From Rhizophagus irregularis (taxonomy: Eukaryota; Glomeromycota; Glomeromycetes; Glomerales; Glomeraceae), in assembly GCF_026210795.1 (NCBI RefSeq), contig NC_089438.1:4423501-4487500 (forward strand): DNA of 64,000 bases, given 5' to 3'. Positions within the stretch are counted from its first letter, which is position 1; each line of letters starts with the position of its first letter. The notes under the pieces were generated by a model. The model was given only the letters and a program-made list of their open reading frames with translations, did no database searches and was not told where the DNA came from. Position numbers and translations under genes: made by a program. This document shows, piece after piece, positions 10,471-20,146 of this stretch.

Positions 10471-12788
10471 TTATACTTCAGGGAAATCCTCAACCCATTT
10501 AATTGTAATATCAGTATGAGCAACATTTTTCATGCCTTGGAAAGTTTTATAAAAAGAACCATCTTTAAAAGGTCTATCAAAAGGATAACCAAAAGGTTTG
10601 ATATCAGGAACTTTATCCGTCCATTTTTCACCTCCACATAATAGTGTACTACCACATTGTGTATCGGTTCTTACTAAATCATTCGTACCATCGGAAACAT
10701 AAACGAAAAGTTTAAATGTTGATCCTTTTTTACTTCCACGTGGTATAATTAAATTATAAGGCCATCCACAATCACAGAATAATTTTTCCGCGATTTGAGC
10801 TAAATTAAATTGATCCAATTTTTCTTTTTTCCATGGTGTGATTGCTGTTTCATCCATTTGTTTTGTCGTTTTTTGTGCTGGCTTACGAATTCCCACCGCA
10901 TGATCACATCTTTGTGAAACGACAGTTTTTTCATAAGGTCCTAAAGTTCTCTTGAATTTATCAATTTCAATCCAATAAGCATGTTTATCTATCAAATCAA
11001 TTGGCGCAATCCAAATACGGAACGTTAATATCACAGGCTACAAAAGATAAATTAATTAATTAATCGATCAAAAAAAAAAAAAAATTGAATGAAATAAAAC
11101 ATAAATTCATCTTATTTATAACTTACTTTTGGTGAATCATTCTGAGCCCGAATAAACCATATCCAATCCCTTGGATATAAATGTTGAATTTTTTCATGAT
11201 CTTGACCATCTTCCAACCAGACATAATCTCGGATCTTCATTTTAGTTTGTAATGTTTTCGTGACCATGAGATGATTAGAAAGATCTTTATCAAAATATTT
11301 ACCACCAAATTTCTCGTTCGCGTATTTAACCCACGTATCATTCACTCCACTCTTATCAACTACAAGTAATATATCGGTAAATGAAAGAATTATATCTTTT
11401 TCTCTGATTGTTACCGGTGGTATATCATCATTAAAGTCACGAGGTCCTAATAAATTCTGCCACTTGGAATAAATGTTGTCAATATGACGATGCCATCTCC
11501 AAAATAATGGATCACGTGTTCCGGCACGAGCGCCGAAAAGAACACTTGGTTCGGCTATTTGATTAATCATTTTAAAAATAAAATATTTAGTTTTTTTTTT
11601 TGAAAGATTTTTTTTTTTTATGAAAAGTACTTACCATGTAATGTATAAGGATGCATAATATAAGCAAGCATGTTGTGACCAATATTATGTAAGACGACTT
11701 CGATATCACTGCCCAAGCTTGTTGCTTCATCGTCAGTTAAGTTTAATTTAAATGGATGCACCTGATCTGTTTTACCGTCAATCCATATTTCAAGTTCGTC
11801 CAGCATATATGTTAAATCTTTAACGCTGATTACAATTTCGGTGTTACCACCAGCCATTGTAACTAAAATATGATTAATATCATAAATAATTTTTTTAAAA
11901 AGAAAAAGGATTCCAATAAATTTACTAGAATTTAAAATGAATTTACCAATATCGCGAAAGACCTGATTAGGAGGACGAGCAGGGAAAGGAACCCGTACAC
12001 CATCCGGTCGTCCATCAATAGGCTGTGATAAGAATGGAGGGGGATAGAAAGCTTCAGGTATCGGATGAACGTAATCATTCAATGGATCTACGAGCGGCAT
12101 TCCAAGGCACCAACGATTTGCGTCATATCTAACAAAGGTTGAATTTAGTTTCACAATTTTAAAGAAAAGTTTTTTTTTTATTTAGAAAATTACCTGGCCA
12201 ACATGTATCTGTGCATATAAATAAAATTTTCTCCTTCTCTATCTTTTGTAGTCCCATTGTATTCTCCGGAAGGCATAACTAAATGCCAATGTTCATGATA
12301 TTGATTTAATACTGGGTCATTACGCCACCAAAACATTTTATCTTTAGCAGGATCATAAATATTTTTATCTGGCCATCCGTCAGCCATTATTTTTGCTTGT
12401 GGTGGATCTTTGAATAATTCTTTATAGTTGAGTTTCTTTCTCTTTTCCTTCTCTCTTTTTGTTGTTTTTATTGTTGTATTATCTGTATCCCTTTTTTTTA
12501 CAAAATTCTCTTTTTTAAATTGTACAATTCCATAATGAATTAATTCTTCTTGAAATGTCGATCTCTTTTGAAATGTGGTCCGTTTCGTCCATGGAGATAG
12601 TAGCTTTTTCTCAAAAATGTTATGAGAATTCTCTTTAAAATGTCTTATACATAGCTGCGAAAATTGGGTCAATAATAATCAATACGCATTATCATCATCA
12701 TCAAATTCTGTCTTGAACTTACCGGAGAAAGTTCAGCAATATGACTGCTACTACGGACTTGGTTATAACAATAATTAGAAACTGACAT
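10471..12788 (-). CDS. Arthropod-type hemocyanin / prophenoloxidase-like type-3 copper protein
   Basis: Six exons on the minus strand: 12723-12788, 12194-12654, 11947-12128, 11635-11862, 11127-11554 and 10471-11037. All introns are GT-AG and the total gives 643 aa, close to the usual 650-700. The copper A site is in exon 2: NQYHEHWHLVMP supplies an H-x3-H pair and YMHRYMLAR the third histidine, as in hemocyanin_M domains. Copper B is LHNIGHNM (H-x3-H) plus RWHRHIDNIY after RDPLFW. The C-terminal beta domain has CDCGWPYNLIIPRG, FKLFVYVSD and GYPFDRPF, all hallmarks of hemocyanin_C. All six ligands appear present, so oxygen binding or o-diphenol oxidation is plausible. A Lys/Arg-rich stretch (about residues 80-105) follows the short first exon. 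No signal peptide is evident, so it is probably cytosolic. The start at 12788 was chosen because exon 1 splices in frame; an internal Met in exon 2 is the alternative. Confidence 0.9.
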
Positions 12789-13085
12789 AACCCTCAAAGA
12801 AATAAATAAAAAAAAAAATTTTTTTTTTATTTTATTTCTTTTTAATTTTTTTTTTTAGGAGTCAAAAAAAAAAAAAAAAAAAAATAGTCATAAAGTCTCG
12901 TTTAAGAAAGAAGAGAAAAAAAGAAACACGTGAATTAAAGAAAAAACAAAAATTGAATAAAGACTCTTATTATTTCTGGTGGCTGTGTAATGTTATAAGT
13001 TTACAAGTGGCAAGATATATATATAATATATATATATAAATTCAAATAAACAAATGACACATATTTTGAAGGATGATATGATCGA
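12789..13085. other. Upstream region of the hemocyanin-like gene
   Basis: Low-complexity A/T runs (a poly-A tract near 12867-12884) and an AT dinucleotide stretch near 13015-13038. The promoter of the minus-strand gene must lie here, but no defined motif is recognisable. Confidence 0.3.
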
Positions 13086-13770
13086 CACGCTAAGGAATTT
13101 ACCAAATTTGCCCAAATTATTTATTATCTTTATTAACAAACACTATAAAAATGAATAAATTTAATTTTCATAATTATTAATTTCCTAAATATATTAGCAG
13201 TGATGCAATGTTAAATTTCAGTTATTTTCAGAAATTTTTATTAAAATATTATGAGTTTTATTGGAGACAGCAGAATTTTAAGTCGATCATAGATTAACAT
13301 ACGAATTTATTTTTTATTTTGAATAAGAGATCTTTGGTTATTTTTAATGGTCATATTTTTCATGAAACTATTGAAGGGATTGTTAATAGCTGATTATATT
13401 TTGGAATTAAAGATAAAAAAATTTTAAAAAAATTTTAGCTAATATTAAAGAGTTACCAAGAACTGAAGGTTTATTTGGATACCCAGATGTGAAGTAGTAA
13501 GTCAATGGGAACATAATCTGGTATTACTAAAAATATGAAATGAATGGGATAAGCTAATAAATCGTTGATTACACATTATGGAGCTAGTAAAAAGCCAAAT
13601 GCAGATTTGTACAGGGAAGTTTAGATAAATGGGTAGGCCAATATTTAGAGATCGGAGGAAAACTGAAAGATATTTGGTTTTCATCAGATTTATTGGATTT
13701 ATAGACACATCATAATCTAGTGGTTTTTATAAGTTCCTGATATGCAGAAAATTATTCAATATTAGATTAA
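13086..13770 (+). pseudogene. Remnant of a dispersed glomeromycete gene family, copy 1
   Basis: Shares about 260 nt directly with 26135-26372, and its next 410 nt match 26590-26990 in inverted orientation. Coding phrases are visible on the plus strand but broken by stops: GLFGYPDV, EWDKLINR, LDKWVGQYLEIGGKL. The flow resembles the N-terminal half of a large uncharacterised repeated family in Rhizophagus-type genomes, whose later half is seen at 27.0-27.8 kb. It is not functional. Confidence 0.45.
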
Positions 13771-13840
13771 TTAGAATCTCATAATTAATTATTATTATTT
13801 TATTTAATAAAAAAACTTACTATAATATGGAGAAACACGT

Positions 13841-13882
13841 GTTGCGAAATGGTTTTTTTAGTTAAATAAACCATTTCGCAAC
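13841..13882. repeat. Perfect 15-bp stem hairpin
   Basis: GTTGCGAAATGGTTT at 13841-13855 pairs perfectly with AAACCATTTCGCAAC at 13868-13882 around a 12-nt AT loop. It may be a small foldback or a MITE end. It is not followed by a terminator-like context. Confidence 0.7.
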
Positions 13883-13900
13883 GGTTTTTAAAGCCAAAAT

Positions 13901-14085
13901 CTAATCTATTGTTGTTGGAAAAAAAAATTAAAAGATTAAAAGGAATGACTAAACGAAAAAAAGAAATCCGATCTATTGTTGTTGGAAAAAAAAATTAAGA
14001 TAAAAAAGAATGACTAAACGAAAAAAAAAATAAAAAAAATACCACATAAAGTAAGGTCAAAGTCCGATCTATTGTTACAAAAAAA
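13901..14085. repeat. Tandem repeat of about 75 nt, roughly 2.3 copies
   Basis: The phrase ATCTATTGTTGTTGGAAAAA followed by an A-rich tract and GAATGACTAAACGAAAAA occurs at about 13902 and 13971. A partial third copy (CGATCTATTGTTAC) begins near 14065. Confidence 0.7.
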
Positions 14086-15036
14086 AATGTAAGAAAATCC
14101 CGAAGTTAATTCAACTATATGAATACGGAATAGTCCAGGCGCAGACAAATCATGTGTTGGACAATTCAAAATTATTTATACAGGTTAATCTAAACGTAAC
14201 GGTTGCACACCAATTTTTTTTAGTATATAATAATAACTAGAATTATACTTTCGAGTTTAGATGATCACTTACAATAATATATATAATAAATTTATTCCGT
14301 GTTTTTTATTCTGTTATTTCCGTAAATGTATTATATTCACGGAATTTATAGCCTCAAAATGTATAGATTTTTAGTTATTTTTCCGTAATATAGAAATTAC
14401 GGATAAATCTTTTACAGAAATGATATCTTCTAACAAAAATGTTAATTTTTCGTTACTTATAAAGATGATCAACTGGTCCTAATAAATATTGTGTATTTGC
14501 ATCAAAAAGATTACGTGATCAGCATAGAAAATTTTCTGTGTACACTATTAGAAAATTAGTTATGGTTTAGGCAACTTTTAAGAACCTCAAACTTGCCAAA
14601 ATTATTAGAATTTAGAACATTTTAAATAATGAATTTAAAGATGTGATTTTATTTTTAGAATACACAAACGATAAAATACAGATAGGTATGGCACGTAATT
14701 TGATTTTTTAACCTAAATTTAAGATTTAAAGCATTAAGCTTATAATATCGAAGTGTTTTAAAACATTTTTTAACACATGTTTTAAAACACCGAAATCATT
14801 TTAAAACATGTCCCTAAATACAGAATACAAAACAAAATATGTAATAGTGATTCGAATATTAAGTAATTTGATAATATAATAATAACGAAATATATATATA
14901 TAAAGTACAAATGTACAATGTATTATTACAAATAAATAGATAAACTATAGACAAATGATTATTTAACAATACATAAATGTTTAATTTCCAATCAGATCTG
15001 ACGATAAAATTCGTAAATGTAAAGAACTTTATTTTA
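14086..15036. other. Intergenic DNA with dispersed repeat motif
   Basis: About 14130-14215 (CAGGCGCAGACAAATCATGT ... CAATTCAAAATTATTTATAC) recurs in variant form near 16310, 16650, 17140, 32330 and 59475, so it is a dispersed repeat. A palindromic phrase lies around 14755-14790 (TGTTTTAAAACA-type arms). No gene is seen apart from the 3' UTR of the peptide gene at its right end. Confidence 0.4.
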
Positions 15037-15138
15037 TTACATAATTGTACAGCCACCAGATTCACCCGGTTTTTCAGTGGCTTCAGCAGTTGCGATAGAT
15101 GGAATGGATAGTTTAATGGTAACTTCAGTCTGATTCAT
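15037..15138 (-). CDS. 33-residue peptide ending in a CaaX prenylation box
   Basis: This minus-strand frame starts MNQTEVTIKLSIPS and ends EKPGESGGCTIM-stop. The last four residues (C-T-I-M) fit a farnesylation CaaX box at the exact C-terminus. The start context is AACAAAATG, and AATAAA overlaps the region just after the stop. Codon use is less AT-biased than the surrounding DNA, as expected of coding sequence. Short precursors ending in CaaX are typical of fungal a-factor-type lipopeptide mating pheromones. A CaaX tail also ends Ras/Rho GTPases and G-protein gamma subunits, so this could instead be the last exon of such a gene (AATCAG just after the ATG could serve as an acceptor). No gamma-type coiled coil or GTPase motif is visible upstream. 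The peptide function is a hypothesis. Confidence 0.5.
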   Translation of the reverse strand: MNQTEVTIKLSIPSIATAEATEKPGESGGCTIM

Positions 15139-17490
15139 TTTGTTAGGAAATTTAAAGAATTTAATTGATTTTAAGAGTTTGAATTATGCGAAAAAAACTA
15201 TCAAAGTATTTTTTCTTTTTCTTTTTTTTTTTTTGATTGAATTTTAATTTTTTGTCTTCTTAAGAAAATTTTTTGCTAATTTATACTTTTTCATACTTTT
15301 GGATTGAAAAATGTTTAATATTGTGTGCATTTACGCATGTCTCCGTGTTTGAAAAAACAATTGTAATTGATCTACAATACGTGTTACACTTTTTAGGAGC
15401 TGAAACATCACAACATACAAAAGAATTTCATACAGACAATATTTTCACCATATTTGTGTGTTAACAATATTTTTTAAAATTTAGTATGAGTATTGTCCTA
15501 AAATACTATATCATTATATTTTTTTTTTTTTTATATTGTTGTATTATCTTTATCTATATTATTTGAAATCATTGTAATCATATGGTGTCACGCTAAGACT
15601 CCTTTGAATTGTGTAATTGTGTAGCTTTTCTCCCACTCGTCAGTTATGTTATACAAACAAAAAAGGAATAGTATTCCTAAGGAAAATTTTTGGTCACATT
15701 AATTTCCAAAAAGGAAATATCGTCTCACGTCGCTTTTCAGCAACAGGGATGTTCCGCCTTTTTTTTTTATTTTGTAGGTACCTATCTGGACAATTCAACG
15801 GTAAATGTTGATCTGTAGAATTTATATAAAATAGTCACCTTTTCTTAGGTGACAATGTCAATAAATGATCGGCAAATTCGTGATGAAGAAATTAAAAATT
15901 AAATGTAAAATTTTTTTGAAAGAAAAGGTGGATTTTTTTTTAAAAGAAAAGGAATCTTTTTTTCGTCATGTGGGAAAATCCAAAAAAACTGAAAAATATT
16001 TTTTTTAAAAAAAAATTTGTCATATGGGAAAATTCAAAAAACCGAAATTTTTTTTTTAAAAAAAAACAATGACGATTTCTAAAAAGACAATGATGATTTC
16101 TCATGTGAAGAATTTCATTGTCACGATTAAATTATTTTTATAGCTTAACAAATTTTTTATTGGTTTATTTTAATTTCGTTGCTATAAATCTGTCCTACGC
16201 CAATCATTTATGCAGCCTAATTCAAAATTGTATTAGGATTAGGGATGCCCAATTAAGCTAATAAATGGCAAATGATGCGCCACTCTGAATCCTATATAAG
16301 AATCTGTAGCACAGGGCGCAGGCACATGATGATAAACGATCCAATTTAAATCCACCTTTTTATGCGGGTAGTCTAAACGTTATGGATTTTTTTATAAATA
16401 TAGATAGATAGATAGATAGATAGATAGATTTAATAAAAAAGAAAATTTTTTGAGTTTGGAAAAAAAATTAAACCTAAACGAGAAAAGAATGAGAAAAATA
16501 AATTTTTCGGTTGAAAAACAAAATTAAACTGAAAGAAGAAAAGGGAAAAAATAATCAAAAAAAAAAATTCTGATTAGATCAAATAGTTTTTTACTATAAA
16601 TAGATCAAGCGGGGGCTTTAATTATATGGCATGGGTTTCAAGTTACACAATTCAAATTATTTATACAGAGACTAATCCAAACGTCAGAGAAATTTTTTTA
16701 GTTATATAGATTTTAATATTGCAATAAAATTTATATACATTTCAAATACTAAGAATTGCAAAATATATAAATTAAGAAATACATACAAATGTAACAGTCA
16801 TAATTTTGCTATATTTTCTATATTTTTTGCATATATCCATAATAAATATTTTATTAGTTGTATTTCAGTATATCATAAAAAAATCAAATAACAAAAAAAG
16901 TGTTATTAAAAAAAATTAAATAAAAAAAAATCAAATAACAAAAAAAAGTCATAACGGGGAAAAAATATTTATATACGTAAAAGAAATGGGTTTTAGTCTA
17001 TAAAAAAAATATACCCGATCCGAATTTCGGTAACAATATTGATGATCTGCAATTCGGAATTCATACCTTGAACTTACCGATATTAACCTAAATAATCTAG
17101 AAAATAAAGAGCAAAAAAAACTTACGCTAACATGGAATAGATTAGGCGCAAGCAGAAAATATATTACACAATTCAAAACTATTTTTATGTATTTTTTTTA
17201 GTTATATATAGATAACCAAATCTATATCCGAAATTCTCTAAATAATCACCAGATTTTTGAATAAAGATTTTAATTCAAATGGTTTAGTTAAATTAATAAT
17301 TTATCGAGTAAAACAAGTATCAAAAGAATAATAATAAATGAAATGAACAGATTCTAACACATTTAATTATTCAAATATTTTTCCTAAGTTGATTATAAGT
17401 TTAAGATTGACGTAATATAAAATTATAAAATTTATAAAAATATTTGTAATATTTTCATGATATTAAAGTTTTTTCAAAAATACTTCTAAA
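15139..17490. other. Long non-coding stretch with short hairpins and repeats
   Basis: No supported gene. Contents: poly-T tract near 15220-15235; a perfect 15-nt palindrome AGGAATAGTATTCCT near 15665; a hairpin GTCACCT/AGGTGAC near 15833-15853; A/T-rich runs at 15900-16080 with repeated AATTCAAAAA-type phrases; a TAGA microsatellite; and copies of the dispersed repeat seen at 14.1 kb around 16310-16370, 16640-16690 and 17130-17190. Confidence 0.4.
16400..16429. repeat. TAGA tetranucleotide microsatellite
   Basis: About seven uninterrupted TAGA units following TATAAATA. Confidence 0.9.
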
Positions 17491-17504
17491 AAATTAATCA
17501 AAAA

Positions 17505-17710
17505 AAATAAGGGTGAATGAAAAAAATAGGGAAAGTGAAAGGGAGTAAAAGAAACGAAAGGGGAGTGAGGGAGGAACGAAATGGAGCAAAGGGGGAGCGA
17601 AAGAAACGAAAGGAACGAAAAGATTAAGTGGGAATGAAAAAAAAATGAAAAGAATGAAGGGGGACGAAATGGAGCAAAGGGGAAGAAAAAATGAAAGGAG
17701 CAAAAATTAT
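17505..17710. repeat. Homopurine-rich tract, about 200 nt
   Basis: Almost entirely A and G on the plus strand, built from drifting words such as GAAACGAAAG, GGAGCAAAGGG and GGACGAAATGGAGC. Repeated words (ACGAAATGGAGCAAAGGGG occurs twice) suggest expansion from a short unit. Open frames across it are compositional artefacts. Confidence 0.8.
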
Positions 17711-17879
17711 CGGTATTAGCATCGGTAATTTACTAAACAATTGGTCCAGTTTTGACCAAAATCAACACCAGTTGATAATTGCTGAAAGCTGGTTTGATTT
17801 ACCGATACATCAGTCCGATCCATTCAAGTCCAAGTTCAGAGACGTCCCTAGGGAGTCCAGAACCCGCAAAAAAAAGAAA

Positions 17880-19265
17880 AAAAGGAGTTAATGTAAAAAA
17901 AAATCATACCTGTTATATTGCATCCAAAGAAGTTATTGTAACCTACAAAAAAAAGAAAGGAAGAGTCAGTATAAGGTTACACGACTCAATAAAATATTTT
18001 TTAAAAAGTACCTGTTACACACTGTGTCTGAACGGAACCTGTAAAAAAAAGTTGTTGGTAGACTTTTCCAAATAAAGTTTATTTATTATATAGTTTAAAT
18101 AATAGATTAAAATATGATATATTATTATAAGCTTATTATATAGAAAATACTGATATTTCAATGATTACTTTCTATATTTTACCTTGATATAATGGAAGAA
18201 TCAATAACCTATCGGGTTGTTGATAGGTTTAGTATATTTTTCAAATATTTTAGTAATAAATCTTTAAAAGATTAGTAAAAATCATTGATATATCGGGTAC
18301 TGATATGCATATGATTTTAAACTGATTTTTAACATTGCCTATTACGCCATATCGGATTTCTGATATTTAATAGTTAAAGGTAGCTTGTTATATTGGGAAT
18401 CAAATTTGACCAGTTGATCTCGGGCTCCTGCGGAGCCCGGATCAACCAATCAAACTTGATTTACCCAATATAACAGTTTGCCGAATAAGTAGCGTTAGTT
18501 ATTCGGTTCGAAGTGCCGAATAAGTGATTTATCCGGTATACACGATTTTTTGCCTGATACACGATTTATTATAACCATTTTTAATTATAAAAAATCACGT
18601 GATACCGGATAAGTTTATAATATTTGACCGATATGCCATAGCCCGATGTTTCATCATTCGACCTGTGTTTCCGGAGCTACTTTTCGGCGTCTGGAACCTA
18701 TAAAATACAGAATCGAACATTAATCAACATTCGTTAAATAAAATTAAAAAAAAATAACGGTTTTACCTTCAAAAAAATGAGTCCAGAACTGTTCTTCAAC
18801 GTCCAGGACTTAAAAAAAAATAAAAATAAACGTTTAGTAATATTCGTTAAAACAAAATATAAAAAAAATTAAATAAATAAAAATTTGAAGATAAAACCTT
18901 CAAAATAGTGTCCGGAACTTGTATTTTGGCATTTCAGACTTAAAAAAAATGATAAACGTTAATGTTAATGTTCATTAAATAAAATAAATAAAAAAAAAAT
19001 TTTTTTTTAAGGGTTACCTTCGAAATGGAGAGTCTAGAATATACTTTTGGTGCTTTGGGCCCTATATTAAAGAAAAATGAATGCTATTAATGTTCATTAA
19101 ATATTGGAAAAAAAAAATTTTTATTTTTTGGTCACCTACCTTTGGCATTTTGGACTTTAAAAAAATAAAACAAACATTAGTATTAAAGTTCGTTAAAGAA
19201 AATATTTTTTTTTTCTTTTCTTTTTGAAGTCTACCTTTGAAATGCTTAGAGAAGGTAGGAGAAAA
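17880..19265 (-). repeat. Second array of micro-exon-like units (array 2)
   Basis: On the minus strand, short blocks sit between an AG and a GT donor. Examples are GTTACAATAACTTC...AACAG|GTATG near 17908-17941, GTTCCGTTCAGACAC...AACAG|GTACTT near 18012-18040, a block around 18665-18698, and blocks ending in TTTTGAAG|GTAAAA or GTTTT near 18770-18810 and 18900-18940. Later blocks lie near 19020-19060, 19142-19155 and 19232. From 18.66 kb on, the period is about 110-130 nt and the phrase TCCGGAC or TCTGGAC recurs. Frames do not run cleanly from block to block. The array is interrupted at 18.1-18.65 kb by other repeats. It is similar in style to array 1. Confidence 0.5.
18387..18474. repeat. 88-bp imperfect palindrome with GC-rich core
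   Basis: GTTATATTGGGAATCAAATT pairs with TTGATTTACCCAATATAAC, and the core CGGGCTCC-TGC-GGAGCCCG is a perfect GC stem. GC content is far above the surroundings. It looks like a foldback or MITE element. It is followed by CCGAATAAGT repeats and a CCGGTAT...ATACCGG pair at 18534-18611. Confidence 0.75.
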
Positions 19266-19830
19266 GGAGTTCAGAGCCTCAGAAACTACATCCCTGCATG
19301 TTGCAGATTATGTGCCGAACGTTGGATGAACCTACCCGATTCAGCGATTCTGTCCATTTAAATGACTTTGAAAAAATGGTGATGACTTCAAAAAAATGGG
19401 GTTTTTTTTTAAAAAAAAAATCACTTTAAAATCTCATGAACTTTGAAGATTAATAAAAACACTAAAAAATATTTTTTCTCAGACTAAAGTTAGTGTTGAA
19501 AAATAAGATTTTTTTGAAAAGTATTTTAAAAAAATTATTTATTGTAGTCCTGCATAAGGTTTAAGTGTAAAGGAGAATATTTCTTTAAAGTGCTGTAAAA
19601 AAGTTTAATAAAATAATAAGTTTATGTAAAGTTTAGAAAAATGTGCGTGATGAAATCAGAAAGTTTAAAAATTAAAAGTTGTTGAAAAACTTTAATGAAA
19701 ATAAATCAAAGTTTAATTAATTGTTAATGAAAATCATAATAGGAAGTTTAATTGTTAAATAATGGTTGTTGAACTAATTTTGCAAATCTTCACAAAACTG
19801 CACCATTTTAAATTTTGATTAAACGAGTTA

Positions 19831-20028
19831 TTTTTTGTGTCATTTGAAAAGGATGAACCACCCAACGCAGATCAATACTAAATCAGTGTGTTATTTATTT
19901 GTTGTAACTTTTATTGGTTAAATATTTCTTTTTTGTGTCATTTGAAAAGGATGAACCACCAACGCAGATCAATACTAAATCAGTGTGTTATTTATTTGTT
20001 GTTACTTTTATTGGTTAAAATATTTCTT
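19831..20028. repeat. 98-bp tandem duplication upstream of the Sel1-kinase gene
   Basis: GTGTCATTTGAAAAGGATGA through TTTATTGGTTAAA occurs at 19837 and again at 19935, with only a base or two different (CACCCAACG against CACCAACG). It lies about 120 nt before the start codon, so it may duplicate promoter or 5' UTR sequence. Confidence 0.85.
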
Positions 20029-20146
20029 TCTAGTAACTCTTTCAGAAAAAATTTAAAAATTCGCCTAAAATACTGTCTAATAAGATTTTTTTTCCAATTA
20101 AATAAATTCCTTAAAAAAATTAGCAGAAAATAACGACAAAGAAGCA

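Noticed and set aside
17494-18075. Several frames in and after the purine tract
   Set aside because: Composition-driven: Phe/Ser-Leu or Lys/Arg runs without domains, overlapping splice-like repeat units.
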